Below are positions 44,392-54,104 of a stretch of DNA of 64,000 nucleotides, one piece after another (positions within the stretch are counted from its first letter, which is position 1; each line of letters opens with the position of its first letter). Origin of the DNA: Sphingobacteriaceae bacterium (GTDB taxonomy: Bacteria > Bacteroidota > Bacteroidia > B-17B0 > Aurantibacillaceae); NCBI GenBank assembly GCA_947480015.1, contig CANKBS010000017.1, forward strand, positions 1 through 64,000. Direction: 5' to 3'. The notes below the pieces were generated by a model. The model saw nothing but the letters and a program-made list of their open reading frames with translations, did no database searches and was not told the origin of the DNA. The position numbers were made by a program, and so were the translations under genes.

Positions 44392-46341
44392 ATGATAAAA
44401 ATTACGTTACCCGATGGTTCTGTTCGTGAGTATGAAAAAGGAACGTCATCACTGCAAATCGCTCAAAGCATTAGCGAAGGCTTAGCAAGAAATGTTCTAG
44501 CCGCAAAAGTCAATAACGAAGTGTGGGACGCCGGAAGGCCCATAAACGCTGACTCTTCAATTAACCTCTTAACGTGGAACGATACCCTTGGCAAAGAAAC
44601 CATGTGGCACTCCTCTGCGCATTTAATGGCCGAAGCTCTTGAAGCTTTGTATCCGGGAGTGAAATTCTGGGTTGGACCACCATTAGAAAACGGATTTTAT
44701 TACGATGTTGATTTAAATGGTCAAGTGCTCACCCCGGCCGATTTTGAAAAGATCGAGCAAAAAATGCTGGAATTAGCCCGACAAAATAATACCTATATCC
44801 GTAAAGAGATTTCAAAAGCTGACGCCATCACTTATTTTAAAGATAAGGATGATGTGTATAAATTAGATCTCTTAGAACGCCTTGAAGATGGCACTATCAC
44901 GCTTTACACACAGGGTAATTTTACTGATCTCTGTCGTGGTCCGCATATACCAAATACCGGATTTATTAAAGCTGCAAAAATTTTAAACATTGCCGGTGCT
45001 TATTGGAAAGGCGATGAAAAAAATAAAATGCTTACCCGTATTTATGGCATTACTTTTCCTAAAGACAAGGAATTAAAAGAATACCTGGTGATGTTGGAGG
45101 AAGCGAAAAAACGCGACCACCGTAAGCTTGGCAAGGAATTGGAATTATTCACCTTCTCCGAAAAAGTTGGTTTGGGTTTACCCTTATGGTTACCAAAAGG
45201 TGCCATGTTGCGCGAACGTTTAATTCAGTTTATGCAAAAAGCACAAACCAAAGCAGGTTACCTGCCAGTGGTTACACCGCACATTGCATTGAAAGATCTT
45301 TATGTGTGTTCGGGACATTACGAAAAATACGGATCCGATTCTTTTCAACCCATTAAAACACCGCATGAAGGCGAAGAGTTTTTCCTTAAACCGATGAACT
45401 GTCCGCATCACTGCGAAATTTATAAATCTTCACCAAAATCTTACAAAGATTTACCGGTGCGTTATGCGGAGTTTGGCACTGTTTACCGTTACGAGCAAAA
45501 AGGTGAATTGCACGGTTTAACCCGTGTGCGTGGCTTTACACAGGATGATGCGCACTTATTTGTACGTCCCGATCAGGTGAAAGAAGAATTTTGCAAAGTG
45601 ATTGATTTGGTGATGTATGTTTTTAATGCCTTGGATTTTAAAGATTATACGGCGCAAATTTCGTTACGTGATCCTGAAAATAAAGAAAAATACATTGGCA
45701 GCGATGAGAACTGGAAACTGGCCGAGCAAGCTATTATTGAGTCGTCAGCTGAAAAGGGATTGCGCACGGTAGTAGAATTGGGTGAAGCGGCTTTTTATGG
45801 CCCTAAACTCGATTTTATGGTGAAAGATGCCTTAGGCCGTAAGTGGCAACTAGGTACCATTCAGGTGGATTACAATTTACCTGAACGTTTTGAGTTGGAA
45901 TACACCGGTAGCGATAACCTCAAACACCGTCCGGTTATGATTCACCGTGCACCATTTGGAAGTTTAGAGCGTTTTATAGCAGTATTAATCGAGCATTGTG
46001 CCGGTAATTTCCCGCTTTGGTTAACGCCCGATCAAATTGCCATCTTACCTATTTCTGAAAAATATAACGATTACGCTCAAAATGTATTAAATTTATTGAG
46101 TAATTTTGATGTGCGCGGATTTGTGGATGATAGAAACGAGAAGATTGGTAAAAAGATTCGCGATAATGAGATCAAAAAAATTCCGTTCATGTTGGTAGTG
46201 GGAGAGAAAGAAGAAGCCGAGCAAACAGTTGCCGTTAGAGCACACGGAAAAGGTGATATAGGCTCATTTGCCATTGCCGATTTTGCAGCCTATTTAAACG
46301 AATTGATCTTAAGTGATTTTAAACAAAAAGAAGCAAATTAA
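44392..46341 (+). CDS. thrS: Threonyl-tRNA synthetase
   Basis: 649 residues. TGS domain 1-65; editing domain with [11 protein letters not shown] (HxxxH) near 73; class II core with motif 2 [20 protein letters not shown], the zinc-binding region [14 protein letters not shown], and motif 3 [13 protein letters not shown]; anticodon-binding domain at the C-terminus ([30 protein letters not shown]). Charges tRNA-Thr and edits Ser-tRNA-Thr. Upstream of infC, the usual bacterial order. Confidence 0.97.
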   Translation: MIKITLPDGSVREYEKGTSSLQIAQSISEGLARNVLAAKVNNEVWDAGRPINADSSINLLTWNDTLGKETMWHSSAHLMAEALEALYPGVKFWVGPPLENGFYYDVDLNGQVLTPADFEKIEQKMLELARQNNTYIRKEISKADAITYFKDKDDVYKLDLLERLEDGTITLYTQGNFTDLCRGPHIPNTGFIKAAKILNIAGAYWKGDEKNKMLTRIYGITFPKDKELKEYLVMLEEAKKRDHRKLGKELELFTFSEKVGLGLPLWLPKGAMLRERLIQFMQKAQTKAGYLPVVTPHIALKDLYVCSGHYEKYGSDSFQPIKTPHEGEEFFLKPMNCPHHCEIYKSSPKSYKDLPVRYAEFGTVYRYEQKGELHGLTRVRGFTQDDAHLFVRPDQVKEEFCKVIDLVMYVFNALDFKDYTAQISLRDPENKEKYIGSDENWKLAEQAIIESSAEKGLRTVVELGEAAFYGPKLDFMVKDALGRKWQLGTIQVDYNLPERFELEYTGSDNLKHRPVMIHRAPFGSLERFIAVLIEHCAGNFPLWLTPDQIAILPISEKYNDYAQNVLNLLSNFDVRGFVDDRNEKIGKKIRDNEIKKIPFMLVVGEKEEAEQTVAVRAHGKGDIGSFAIADFAAYLNELILSDFKQKEAN

Positions 46342-46410
46342 ATGATAGCATAAGTTACTGTTAACCCAATCTATCAAAGCATAAAACAAACAAAAGTATA
46401 ATTAAAAAGC

Positions 46411-46423
46411 GGAGGCTACCATC
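46411..46423 (+). promoter_or_regulatory. Shine-Dalgarno and AUC start codon of infC
   Basis: GGAGG at 46411-46415 is followed after 5 nt (CTACC) by ATC at 46421. The frame is closed upstream by TAA at 46403-46405 and no ATG exists before 46481, so AUC is the best-placed start. Non-standard starts (AUU/AUC/AUA) on infC let IF-3 discriminate against its own mRNA. Confidence 0.8.
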
Positions 46424-47041
46424 AACCAAAAGAAACCAAACATCGCACCAACAACTACTTCAGGTGGTGATCAAAAACCAGTGTTTAAACAACCGAGAGG
46501 TTTAAAAGCCGGATTCAAACGTCCGGGCGTTAAAGAAGAATTACATCGCATTAACAACCGCATCACCGCTCAAAAAGTGCGTGTGGTAGGCGACGATATC
46601 GAAGCCGGTGTTTACCCCATTGCCAGAGCTATTGAAATGGCCCGTGAACAAGGATTAGATCTGGTTGAGATCGCTCCTAACGTTGATCCGCCGGTTTGTA
46701 AAATAGTTGATTATGGTAAATTTCTTTACGAACAAAAAAAGAAAGCCAAAGAAATAAAAGCAAAAGCTGCTAAAATTGTTATTAAAGATATTCGTTTTGG
46801 TCCACATACCGATGACCACGATTTTAATTTCAAAAAGAATCATGCTATTAAATTCCTGCAAGAAGGCTGTAAAGTAAAAGCTTACGTGTTTTTTAGAGGT
46901 CGAGAAATAGTTTTTAAAGTACAAGGTGAAATTTTATTACTTCGTTTTGCCAATGAATTGGAAGAGTGGGGTAAAGCCGAACAATTGCCAACCTTAGAAG
47001 GTAAAAAAATGCTCATGCTTATTGGACCAAGAAAAAAATAA
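46421..47041 (+). CDS. infC: Translation initiation factor IF-3
   Basis: 206 residues counted from AUC at 46421 (reading [21 protein letters not shown] before VFKQPRG). A GTG at 46481 would give 186 residues but has no ribosome-binding site, whereas the AUC does. N domain: [48 protein letters not shown] domain: [30 protein letters not shown]-3 binds the 30S subunit and checks the start codon. Follows thrS; the usual rpmI and rplT do not follow, and a terminator comes at once. Confidence 0.93.
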   Translation: MNQKKPNIAPTTTSGGDQKPVFKQPRGLKAGFKRPGVKEELHRINNRITAQKVRVVGDDIEAGVYPIARAIEMAREQGLDLVEIAPNVDPPVCKIVDYGKFLYEQKKKAKEIKAKAAKIVIKDIRFGPHTDDHDFNFKKNHAIKFLQEGCKVKAYVFFRGREIVFKVQGEILLLRFANELEEWGKAEQLPTLEGKKMLMLIGPRKK

Positions 47042-47062
47042 GCGGTATATAAATACTAAAAC

Positions 47063-47093
47063 AAAAAAAATCAGGAATTCCTGATTTTTTTTT
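47063..47093 (+). terminator. Intrinsic terminator after infC
   Basis: AATCAGG and CCTGATT form a perfect stem (AATCAGGAATTCCTGATT) followed by a run of T, about 25 nt past the infC stop. Its poly-A upstream side makes it potentially bidirectional. Confidence 0.8.
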
Positions 47094-47360
47094 GCTTTAT
47101 TTTCTTTGTTTGAATTCTTTTGGATCAATCGTGAAAAACATGCAGTAGAAATTAAAATTCCGTGCAATAAAATTCTTCGATGATAATTTCGAATTCTGCG
47201 CCAAGACCGCTGAGGCAGCTTATTAAGCAGTGAGCACTTAATTTTATTTGGAAATCTTACACTTAAATATGACAATCAAGTACTTAACATGTATTCTTTT
47301 TTTTTAAAATAAACGGAAAATTGGATGAACCTAAATTAAACTAAGCGCCATGGGATGTAT

Positions 47361-47564
47361 GGCAGCAAGCCTGTGGCATGATGAGCCAGCTTGTGCGACA
47401 GCTTTAGTTCTTTTTTGCCGCTTGTCTCTTCGGCGGTAGGACATCAAGGCTGTGGCTTGATGAGCCAGCTAGAGCGTTGAACCGCAATGCGGAACCCGAT
47501 TGCTATCGGGTCGGAGCAGCCCGGTCCCAATCAGGCTTCCGGAAAAAGAAAGAGCCTGATTGGG
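47361..47564. repeat. GC-rich structured intergenic repeat element
   Basis: Two imperfect direct copies of about 35 nt lie at 47361-47395 and 47440-47474 (shared core CTGTGGC-TGATGAGCCAGCT, one base varying). Then come three hairpins: CCGCAATGCGG (47482-47492), CCCGATTGCTATCGGG (47495-47510), and a perfect 12-bp stem CCCAATCAGGCT/AGCCTGATTGGG (47526-47537 with 47553-47564). The stretch is markedly richer in G+C than its surroundings. The GGGCG-stem-CGGGCTG layout on the minus strand recalls intergenic repeats of other Bacteroidota (from memory). The rest of 47094-47592 holds no gene. Confidence 0.55.
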
Positions 47565-47592
47565 AGGCGCCCAAAAATTACCGACTAATACC

Positions 47593-49686
47593 TTACTTCA
47601 AATCGTTGATCACATTGCTAGCCTCGTAGATATAAATATCCTTAGCAATGTTCTTCGCCCAACGGTTCTCGCGACCCAAGCGGGTGGTGTCGTTGGATGC
47701 TTTTAATTTATCTTCTTCTAAAATGCTCGCATCAAAACCTTTAATCTCTTTTCTCAGATCTTCGTATTTTTTGTTCTGATCGCGCCATTCTTTTTGTTCG
47801 GCACGGAAACTTTCGAGTTTTAAATTATATTTTGTGTCGTCTTTCTTCACTTTTATTTCCGACGACTGTTGTTCAATTAAACCAAAAGCTGCGCTGCTCT
47901 TCACCCTTTTCTGACTGTTTTTAACCACGATAGGATAGTTGATATTGGTAAACTCGGTATAAGATGCTTTACCAATCTCATCCCAAGGCATTGGATTATC
48001 TAACTGTTTTTCGCCAATATCTATTAAAGCGTAAGGATCCGGTAACATCACATCCGGTGTCACCCCTTTTAACTGTGTGGCTCCACCATTGATGCGGTAA
48101 AATTTTTGTTGGGTGATTTTTACTTCACCAATGGGTTTAATAGTGTCAAATTGTGGCAATAAATAATTATCCAGATTTACAAAGGATTGCACAGTGCCTT
48201 TACCAAAACTTGGGGTGCCAATGATAACAGCTCTTTTATAATCCTGCATGGCAGCGGCTAAAATTTCGCTGGCAGAAGCACTGCTGTGATTTATTAAAAT
48301 GGTTAATGGACCATCCCACAATACATCCGAATTTCTATCTTCCATAACATTAAGTGCGGTATTGTTTTTACCTTTTACTTGAACAACAGGGCCTTTTGGA
48401 AAAAACAAACCGGCCATTTCAACCACTTCTTGCAGCGACCCGCCACCATTGTCGCGCAAGTCAATAACGAGTCCTTTTATTTTTTGTTTTTTCAATTTTT
48501 CAATTTCTTTGCGCATGTCGTTTGAACAGTGATGTGCGCCGTTACGTGTAAAATCGGTATAGAAAGAAGGCAAATAAATATAACCGATTTTGTTTTTGTT
48601 ATCGAGTAAGGCACTTTTCGCAAAGGTTTCTTCAATCTCAATCACATCGCGAACAATGGGAATGACCTTTAAACTGTTATCGCTTTTCTTCACCGTTAAA
48701 CGCACTTCGGTGCCTTTTTTTCCTTTAATCAGCTCAATGGCATCTTCCATGTCCATATTCGCAATGTCAACCGCTTCACCGGCTCCCTGAGCTACTTTTA
48801 AAATATCATCTCCGGCTTTTAATTCGCCTTGTTTGTAACTCGGACTTCCCACAATAATTTCGCTCACTTTTAAAACACCGTCTTTTTGTTGTAAGCGGGC
48901 ACCAATGCCTTCAAACTGGCCGCTCATGCTCTGATCGAATTTCTTTTTTTCTCTTGGCGCGAAATATTGGGTATGCGGATCGTATACACCGGTAACTGCA
49001 TTGGCAAATTCCGAAAAACGATCGCGTGGGGTGATCTTTTTTAAACGTTTAAACCAATCATCTTGTGCTTTTAAAGTTTTGCGACGGGCATCTACTTCCA
49101 ACGAATCATAGGACTTAATTTTTACAGCCGTGTCTTTCTTCTCAATACCTTTTTCTTGTCTGGTAAGTGATTCATCCAAACGCGACAATACAAAATACTT
49201 CAGCATTTTCCGCCATTCATTTTTTAGGTCAGCCTCTGTTTTGGCAAATTCCATTTTTTTTGAATCGGTCTCGTATTGCTCGTCAACACTGTAATCCATG
49301 GGTTTTGATAATAACTCCTTACTCCAGTTTTCTTTATCCTTAATGCGTTTATTAATGATTTGTTGTGTGTTATTATAGAAGTCATGACGCTGGGTTGCAA
49401 TCTGATCGTCAATATCCGTTTTGTATTTACTTAAAGCATCCATGTCCTCTTGCAATAAGAACTTCTTATTAAAATCGGTGTTTAAATAAAGATTAAAAAT
49501 CTTTTCACTAAAGGCATCATCCAATTTTTCGGGCGAATAATGTAATTGATTGATGGTATCGAAGAGCAAGCCAAAGATGACATCGTTACGGTCAAAAACG
49601 TATTTGTAAATTCCAAAGGAAGATAAAAGAATGACACTTAAAACGATGCTTGTGCGCTTAGTGAGTTTCGAGAAGAATGCTTGCAT
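47593..49686 (-). CDS. Carboxy-terminal processing peptidase (Tsp/Prc, S41A family)
   Basis: 697 residues. Signal anchor about 10-30; N-terminal helical domain; PDZ domain about 258-345 (GSPSYKQGELKAGDDILKVA); S41 protease core with VIDLRDNGGGSLQEVVEMAG, nucleophile Ser471 in SSASASEI, and the general base Lys496 in FGKGTVQ; then a long C-terminal extension like E. coli Prc. It degrades misfolded or tagged periplasmic proteins and processes C-termini. Single gene with a -7 box at 49712-49719. Confidence 0.93.
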   Translation of the reverse strand: MQAFFSKLTKRTSIVLSVILLSSFGIYKYVFDRNDVIFGLLFDTINQLHYSPEKLDDAFSEKIFNLYLNTDFNKKFLLQEDMDALSKYKTDIDDQIATQRHDFYNNTQQIINKRIKDKENWSKELLSKPMDYSVDEQYETDSKKMEFAKTEADLKNEWRKMLKYFVLSRLDESLTRQEKGIEKKDTAVKIKSYDSLEVDARRKTLKAQDDWFKRLKKITPRDRFSEFANAVTGVYDPHTQYFAPREKKKFDQSMSGQFEGIGARLQQKDGVLKVSEIIVGSPSYKQGELKAGDDILKVAQGAGEAVDIANMDMEDAIELIKGKKGTEVRLTVKKSDNSLKVIPIVRDVIEIEETFAKSALLDNKNKIGYIYLPSFYTDFTRNGAHHCSNDMRKEIEKLKKQKIKGLVIDLRDNGGGSLQEVVEMAGLFFPKGPVVQVKGKNNTALNVMEDRNSDVLWDGPLTILINHSSASASEILAAAMQDYKRAVIIGTPSFGKGTVQSFVNLDNYLLPQFDTIKPIGEVKITQQKFYRINGGATQLKGVTPDVMLPDPYALIDIGEKQLDNPMPWDEIGKASYTEFTNINYPIVVKNSQKRVKSSAAFGLIEQQSSEIKVKKDDTKYNLKLESFRAEQKEWRDQNKKYEDLRKEIKGFDASILEEDKLKASNDTTRLGRENRWAKNIAKDIYIYEASNVINDLK

Positions 49687-49711
49687 ATATTGATTTAATT
49701 TTTGCTATCCA

Positions 49712-49719
49712 CAAATTTA
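49712..49719 (-). promoter_or_regulatory. -7 promoter box of the Tsp-type protease gene
   Basis: Minus-strand TAAATTTG matches TAnnTTTG, 25 nt upstream of the ATG at 49686. Confidence 0.45.
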
Positions 49720-49845
49720 TATTTTTAATTAGCAATTATCGGGCCGCCCATCATTTATTTTTCCCTGCTGACTTAAAACTTGTTTAAATATTGTTAAAAG
49801 CAATGCCCGCAAGAAAGCTATATTTAGGGCTTTAGAAACCAACTT

Positions 49846-50895
49846 ATGATCGATTTTTCGCGCGCACAACTCACACATTTTACCATACACTTTGTTGGAA
49901 ACAAGGGCTTAGGAGAAGAATTAACCTATGGCGAAAAAACCATAGAGTTTAAAGATGACTTTGTAAAAGAAACCATTCTGCGTTATTTTTTAGCACCCTT
50001 CAAAACCGATATTTATCATCAATTTAAAGGAAAGGTAGATGTGTCGTTAGCCAGCGTGGCCAATGCCTGCGAAGATTTGTTTACTTCGCGTAAAGATTTT
50101 ATAAAACTATCTAAAGAGGTAGCCGAACATTTATACAACCAATCCATGCATCCCAAAATAAATGGTGGTGAATTTTTTGTTTGTTATTTTAAAGATGCCA
50201 TGGTTGACGGTGAATTTACGGATGCTGTAGGGTTTTTCAAAACCGAAAATAAGGAAACCTTTTTAAAGGTTTATCAGCATGTAGATGAGTTTGATGTGGA
50301 TTGCGATAATGGTATCAACATTAATAAACTCGATAAAGGTTGTTTGGTTTATAATACCGATAAAAAAAACGGTTATAAAATGAGCATCATCGACACGAAT
50401 AACCGCGTAGCTGAATGCGCTTTGTATTGGGAAGAAGATTTCTTGAATGCTAAAATTAAGGCAAACGGTTATTACCATACCAAAAATTTTATTGATACTT
50501 CGCGGGGTTTTTGTGAGGAAATTTTAACCGAAGCCAACAATGTAAATAAACAAGATCAGATGATGATGCTGAATAAAAGCACGTCTTATTTTAAAGAAAA
50601 AGATAAATTCAATATTAAAGATTTTGAAAAGGAAGTGTTGGTTGAACCCGGTGTTATTGAAGCCTTTCACGACTACCGAAACGATTTCAATAAACGCATG
50701 GATCTTACCGCTATTGATGAGTTTGATGTGTCGAACACCGCAGTGAAGAAAAATCAAAAGTACATGAAAACCGTTGTTAAACTCGATAAGAATTTCCACA
50801 TTTACATTCACTCAAAACACGATTATGTGGAGCGTGGATATGATGATGAGAAAAACTTGAAGTATTACAAATTATTTTACGTAAACGAAGAATAA
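49846..50895 (+). CDS. Nucleoid-associated protein, NdpA/YejK (NA37) family
   Basis: 349 residues. IHFVGNKGLGEELTYGEKTI near the start, GEFFVCYFKDAMVDG, and VGFFKTENKETFLKV match the NA37 family, which includes E. coli YejK. Acidic/basic mix with no membrane segment. YejK binds nucleoid DNA and interacts with topoisomerase IV; a similar role is inferred. A TATATTTA sequence about 20 nt upstream is a near match to the -7 box. Confidence 0.85.
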   Translation: MIDFSRAQLTHFTIHFVGNKGLGEELTYGEKTIEFKDDFVKETILRYFLAPFKTDIYHQFKGKVDVSLASVANACEDLFTSRKDFIKLSKEVAEHLYNQSMHPKINGGEFFVCYFKDAMVDGEFTDAVGFFKTENKETFLKVYQHVDEFDVDCDNGININKLDKGCLVYNTDKKNGYKMSIIDTNNRVAECALYWEEDFLNAKIKANGYYHTKNFIDTSRGFCEEILTEANNVNKQDQMMMLNKSTSYFKEKDKFNIKDFEKEVLVEPGVIEAFHDYRNDFNKRMDLTAIDEFDVSNTAVKKNQKYMKTVVKLDKNFHIYIHSKHDYVERGYDDEKNLKYYKLFYVNEE

Positions 50896-51044
50896 TCCGA
50901 CTTCTCCATTTTATGATAGGTTTTTGTAAAAAACTGGACTTTTTTCAAAAAAAAGCTTACTTTCATCTTGCTTTTGTTTGTTAAATGCTACTAACTTGCT
51001 ATAGTTTGCCTCTGCGTTTTATTTAAAATTTTAAAATTAAACCA

Positions 51045-51386
51045 ATGCCAGTAAAAGACGATAATTGGGACGAGCTTTATTTCTTTGCTAAAACTTTGGC
51101 TGATCGCGATTTGAGCTTCAACGAAATTGAAGAACAGCTCGGTAAAAAAACCAGTGAACAAGACGTAGTTAGTGAAATAATGGCACAAATTAAACGGGTG
51201 CGTTATGCTGCCAAACGCAATTCAGGCCTCATTAAAATTGGTATTGGGGCCTTTCTGTTATTTCTCGGTTTTTTTATAACCTGTATTAATTTTCATTCCG
51301 AACGATCGTTTACTGTATTTATGTACAGCTTTACCAGCATTGGCTTATGCGTGTTATTTTTCGGACTTTACGAAGTTATTGGTTGA
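51045..51386 (+). CDS. Small protein with cytoplasmic helical domain and two membrane helices
   Basis: 113 residues. The first 65 are helical and charged (FAKTLADRDLSFNEIEEQLG), then two hydrophobic segments (about 68-86 and 94-111) form a hairpin in the membrane. No family recognised. It sits between the NdpA-like gene and paaA, about 90 nt from paaA, and is probably not part of the phenylacetate operon. Confidence 0.5.
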   Translation: MPVKDDNWDELYFFAKTLADRDLSFNEIEEQLGKKTSEQDVVSEIMAQIKRVRYAAKRNSGLIKIGIGAFLLFLGFFITCINFHSERSFTVFMYSFTSIGLCVLFFGLYEVIG

Positions 51387-51476
51387 TTTTTTTCTTGATT
51401 ATTATCAGTATCTAATAGTGACGCAGGTCATATCATCTTGATTGTGCTAAAAGTAATTTTAAACAAAATTACCTAT

Positions 51477-52421
51477 ATGCATAACGAACATTCCGATTCA
51501 AATTTTCAGTCACGCATTGACAAAGGCGAACACATTGAGGCACGCGATTACATGCCCGAAAACTACCGCAAACACCTTATTCGCCAAATGTCGCAACATG
51601 CGCATTCAGAGGTAATAGGCATGCAACCCGAAGGTAATTGGATTACCCGCGCCCCGAGTTTACGTTCAAAACAAATTTTACTGGCTAAAATTCAGGATGA
51701 AGGCGGACACGGCTTGTATTTATATTCTGCTGCCGAAACCCTTGGTATTTCTCGTCAGGAGCTTATTCAATCATTACATTCGGGAAAAGCCAAATACTCA
51801 AATATTTTTAATTACCCGGCTCTTAACTGGGCCGATATTGGCGCCATTGGCTGGTTAGTAGATGGTGCCGCCATTGTGAATCAGGTTTCACTGCAACGTA
51901 CCTCTTACGGCCCCTATAGCCGCGCCATGGTGCGCATTTGTAAAGAAGAAAGTTTCCATCAACGTCAGGGTTACGAAATTATGGCCAAAATGATGAAGGG
52001 TACAAAAGATCAGCAAGCCATGGCACAAGATGCTATGAACCGCTGGTGGTGGCCTTCTCTCATGATGTTTGGCCCACACGATACCGATTCGCCACGCAGC
52101 AGCGATGCCGTGAAATGGCGCATTAAACGCGAAACCAACGATGAACTCCGTCAAAAATTTATTGATAAAACCATTCCTCAAGCCGAATTAATTGGTTTAA
52201 AAGTGCCGGACGATAAAATTAAGTTGGATGAAAAAACAGGTCACTATAAAATTGGCGAAATAAATTGGGAAGAATTCCAACGTGTGGTAGCCGGTCATGG
52301 TCCGTGTAACAAACAACGCCTCGATCATCACAAATTATATTTTAACCAGGGTGCCTGGGTGCGCGAAGCAGCCGAGGCTTACAAACAAAAACACCTTAAA
52401 CAAGAAATGCAAACCATTTAA
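51477..52421 (+). CDS. paaA: 1,2-phenylacetyl-CoA epoxidase, catalytic subunit A
   Basis: 314 residues from the ATG at 51477; a TTG at 51438 adds a hydrophobic leader that does not belong to this soluble enzyme. Ferritin-like diiron residues are visible in [21 protein letters not shown] (ExxxH) and [15 protein letters not shown] (ExxxH). With PaaC it hydroxylates/epoxidises the ring of phenylacetyl-CoA using O2 and electrons from PaaE. First gene of paaABCD, each separated by about 10 nt or overlapping. Confidence 0.95.
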   Translation: MHNEHSDSNFQSRIDKGEHIEARDYMPENYRKHLIRQMSQHAHSEVIGMQPEGNWITRAPSLRSKQILLAKIQDEGGHGLYLYSAAETLGISRQELIQSLHSGKAKYSNIFNYPALNWADIGAIGWLVDGAAIVNQVSLQRTSYGPYSRAMVRICKEESFHQRQGYEIMAKMMKGTKDQQAMAQDAMNRWWWPSLMMFGPHDTDSPRSSDAVKWRIKRETNDELRQKFIDKTIPQAELIGLKVPDDKIKLDEKTGHYKIGEINWEEFQRVVAGHGPCNKQRLDHHKLYFNQGAWVREAAEAYKQKHLKQEMQTI

Positions 52422-52430
52422 TAAAACACT

Positions 52431-52721
52431 ATGAATTCAGATACACAGTTAGACCTTTGGGAAGTTTTTATACAAAGTAAATCCGGTCAACCATATATTC
52501 ATGCAGGTAGTATTCATGCTTCCGATATGAAAATGGCCATGCAAAATGCGCGTGATACTTATACCAGAAGAGGTGAGGGCACCAGCATTTGGGTGGTGCC
52601 ATCTAAATACATTGTGGCATCCAATCCCGATGATAATGCGATGTTATTCGACCCCTCCAACGATAAAATTTATCGTCACCCCACTTTTTATGTAATGCCT
52701 GAAGGCGCTAAAAATATTTAA
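52431..52721 (+). CDS. paaB: 1,2-phenylacetyl-CoA epoxidase, subunit B
   Basis: 96 residues. LWEVFIQSKSGQPYIHAGSI, HASDMKMAMQNARDTYTRRG and SIWVVPSKYI match PaaB, the small non-catalytic subunit that bridges PaaAC heterodimers. 9 nt after paaA and 9 nt before paaC. Confidence 0.93.
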   Translation: MNSDTQLDLWEVFIQSKSGQPYIHAGSIHASDMKMAMQNARDTYTRRGEGTSIWVVPSKYIVASNPDDNAMLFDPSNDKIYRHPTFYVMPEGAKNI

Positions 52722-52730
52722 TCCAACATC

Positions 52731-53489
52731 ATGACAACTAAAGAAGCTACATTTACATATACCTTGCGTTTAGGCGATGATGCCTTAATACTTGGCCATC
52801 GTTTATCGGAACTCTGCAGCAAAGCTCCCTTCATTGAAGAAGATCTTGCCCTTACCAATATCGCCTTAGATATGATTGGCAGAGCCCAGGCCATGCTTAG
52901 CCATGCTGCAGAACTGGAAGGCAAAGGAAAAACAGCCGACGATCTGGCTTACCGCCGTCCCGAAATAAATTATTACAATCACTTAATTACCGAACAACCA
53001 AACGGCGATTTTGCCCATACCATTGTCCGTCAATTATATCTTTCGGCTTTTGAATTTTTGTTTTACTGCGAACTCGAAAAAAGTAAAGACGAAACCTTAG
53101 CAGCCATTGCAAAAAAAGCCAGCAAAGAAGTGCAATACCACTGGCAACATGCTATGGATTGGACCATTCGTTTAGGTGACGGAACGGGAGAAAGTAAACG
53201 TAGAATGCAAATTGCATTATATGAATTATGGATGTACACCGGCGAATTGTTTGAAATGGATGCGGTTGATGAAACACTTATTAAAGCTGGTATTGCAGTT
53301 GATTTAACCTCCTTAAAAACACAGTGGTTGAATTTGATAAAAAACACAGTAACCGAGGCAACCTTGTTAATGCCCGACGATACTTATATGCAAAGCGGCA
53401 GCCGCAAAGGCATTCACAGTGAACACCTTGGACATATTTTAAGTGAACTCCAATACTTACAAAGGGCCTATCCCGATGCTATATGGTAA
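52731..53489 (+). CDS. paaC: 1,2-phenylacetyl-CoA epoxidase, structural subunit C
   Basis: 252 residues. Ferritin-like fold: LRLGDDALILGHRLSELCSK, EDLALTNIALDMIGRAQAML, and HLGHILSELQYLQRAYPDA. PaaC pairs with PaaA, but its diiron site is degenerate in the family. Overlaps paaD by 7 nt, so the pair is translationally coupled. Confidence 0.93.
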   Translation: MTTKEATFTYTLRLGDDALILGHRLSELCSKAPFIEEDLALTNIALDMIGRAQAMLSHAAELEGKGKTADDLAYRRPEINYYNHLITEQPNGDFAHTIVRQLYLSAFEFLFYCELEKSKDETLAAIAKKASKEVQYHWQHAMDWTIRLGDGTGESKRRMQIALYELWMYTGELFEMDAVDETLIKAGIAVDLTSLKTQWLNLIKNTVTEATLLMPDDTYMQSGSRKGIHSEHLGHILSELQYLQRAYPDAIW

Positions 53490-53974
53490 CCACTGAACAA
53501 CTAGCGTTAAATGTTTACAACCTGATCTCGGAAATCCCTGATCCCGAAATCCCTGTTATTACCATAAAGGACCTTGGTATTTTAAGGGATGTTGTATACA
53601 GCAACGGCGAGTTTGTGGTGAACATTACACCAACTTATATGGCTTGTCCGGCCATGGGTATGATCGAAGATCAGATCAAAGAAATTCTGGCAACCAATGG
53701 CATCCAACATGTGCGAGTGAATTTAACTTATACACCGGCATGGACCACCGATTGGTTAAGCAGTGAAGCCAAACAAAAATTAAAAAAATACGGCATTGCC
53801 CCACCAAGTCACAGTTCGTGTACCAAATTAGTTAACTCACCCGAAACGGTGGCTTGTCCGCAATGTAATTCTAAAGATACCGAACTCATCTCACGCTTTG
53901 GTTCTACAGCCTGTAAAGCTTTGTATAAGTGTAATAGCTGTAAAGAAAGTTTTGATCTGTTCAAATGCCATTAG
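53483..53974 (+). CDS. paaD: PaaD family Fe-S assembly-type protein of the phenylacetate operon
   Basis: 163 residues. An MIP18 (DUF59)-type domain: IPDPEIPVITIKDLGILRDV, NITPTYMACPAMGMIEDQI. The C-terminus carries four cysteines (CPQCN ... CNSC) plus a final Cys-His, forming a zinc-ribbon-like module. PaaD is thought to help build metal centres of the epoxidase system. It ends the paa cluster here; paaE, the reductase, is not present. Confidence 0.9.
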   Translation: MVTTEQLALNVYNLISEIPDPEIPVITIKDLGILRDVVYSNGEFVVNITPTYMACPAMGMIEDQIKEILATNGIQHVRVNLTYTPAWTTDWLSSEAKQKLKKYGIAPPSHSSCTKLVNSPETVACPQCNSKDTELISRFGSTACKALYKCNSCKESFDLFKCH

Positions 53975-54104
53975 GCAATTGCTTTCATACAAAATAAGTT
54001 TGCTCCGCAAGAACCACAGTAATTGATTTTTATCATAATTAATAAAGAAGAAAATCAGGCTCGTTTTTGAGATTTTTTTTCTTCTTTGTAAAAACTAAAA
54101 AAAT

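Noticed and set aside
46994-47275. Minus-strand open frame of 93 codons after infC
   Set aside because: It runs antisense through the end of infC and its terminator and has no recognisable features.
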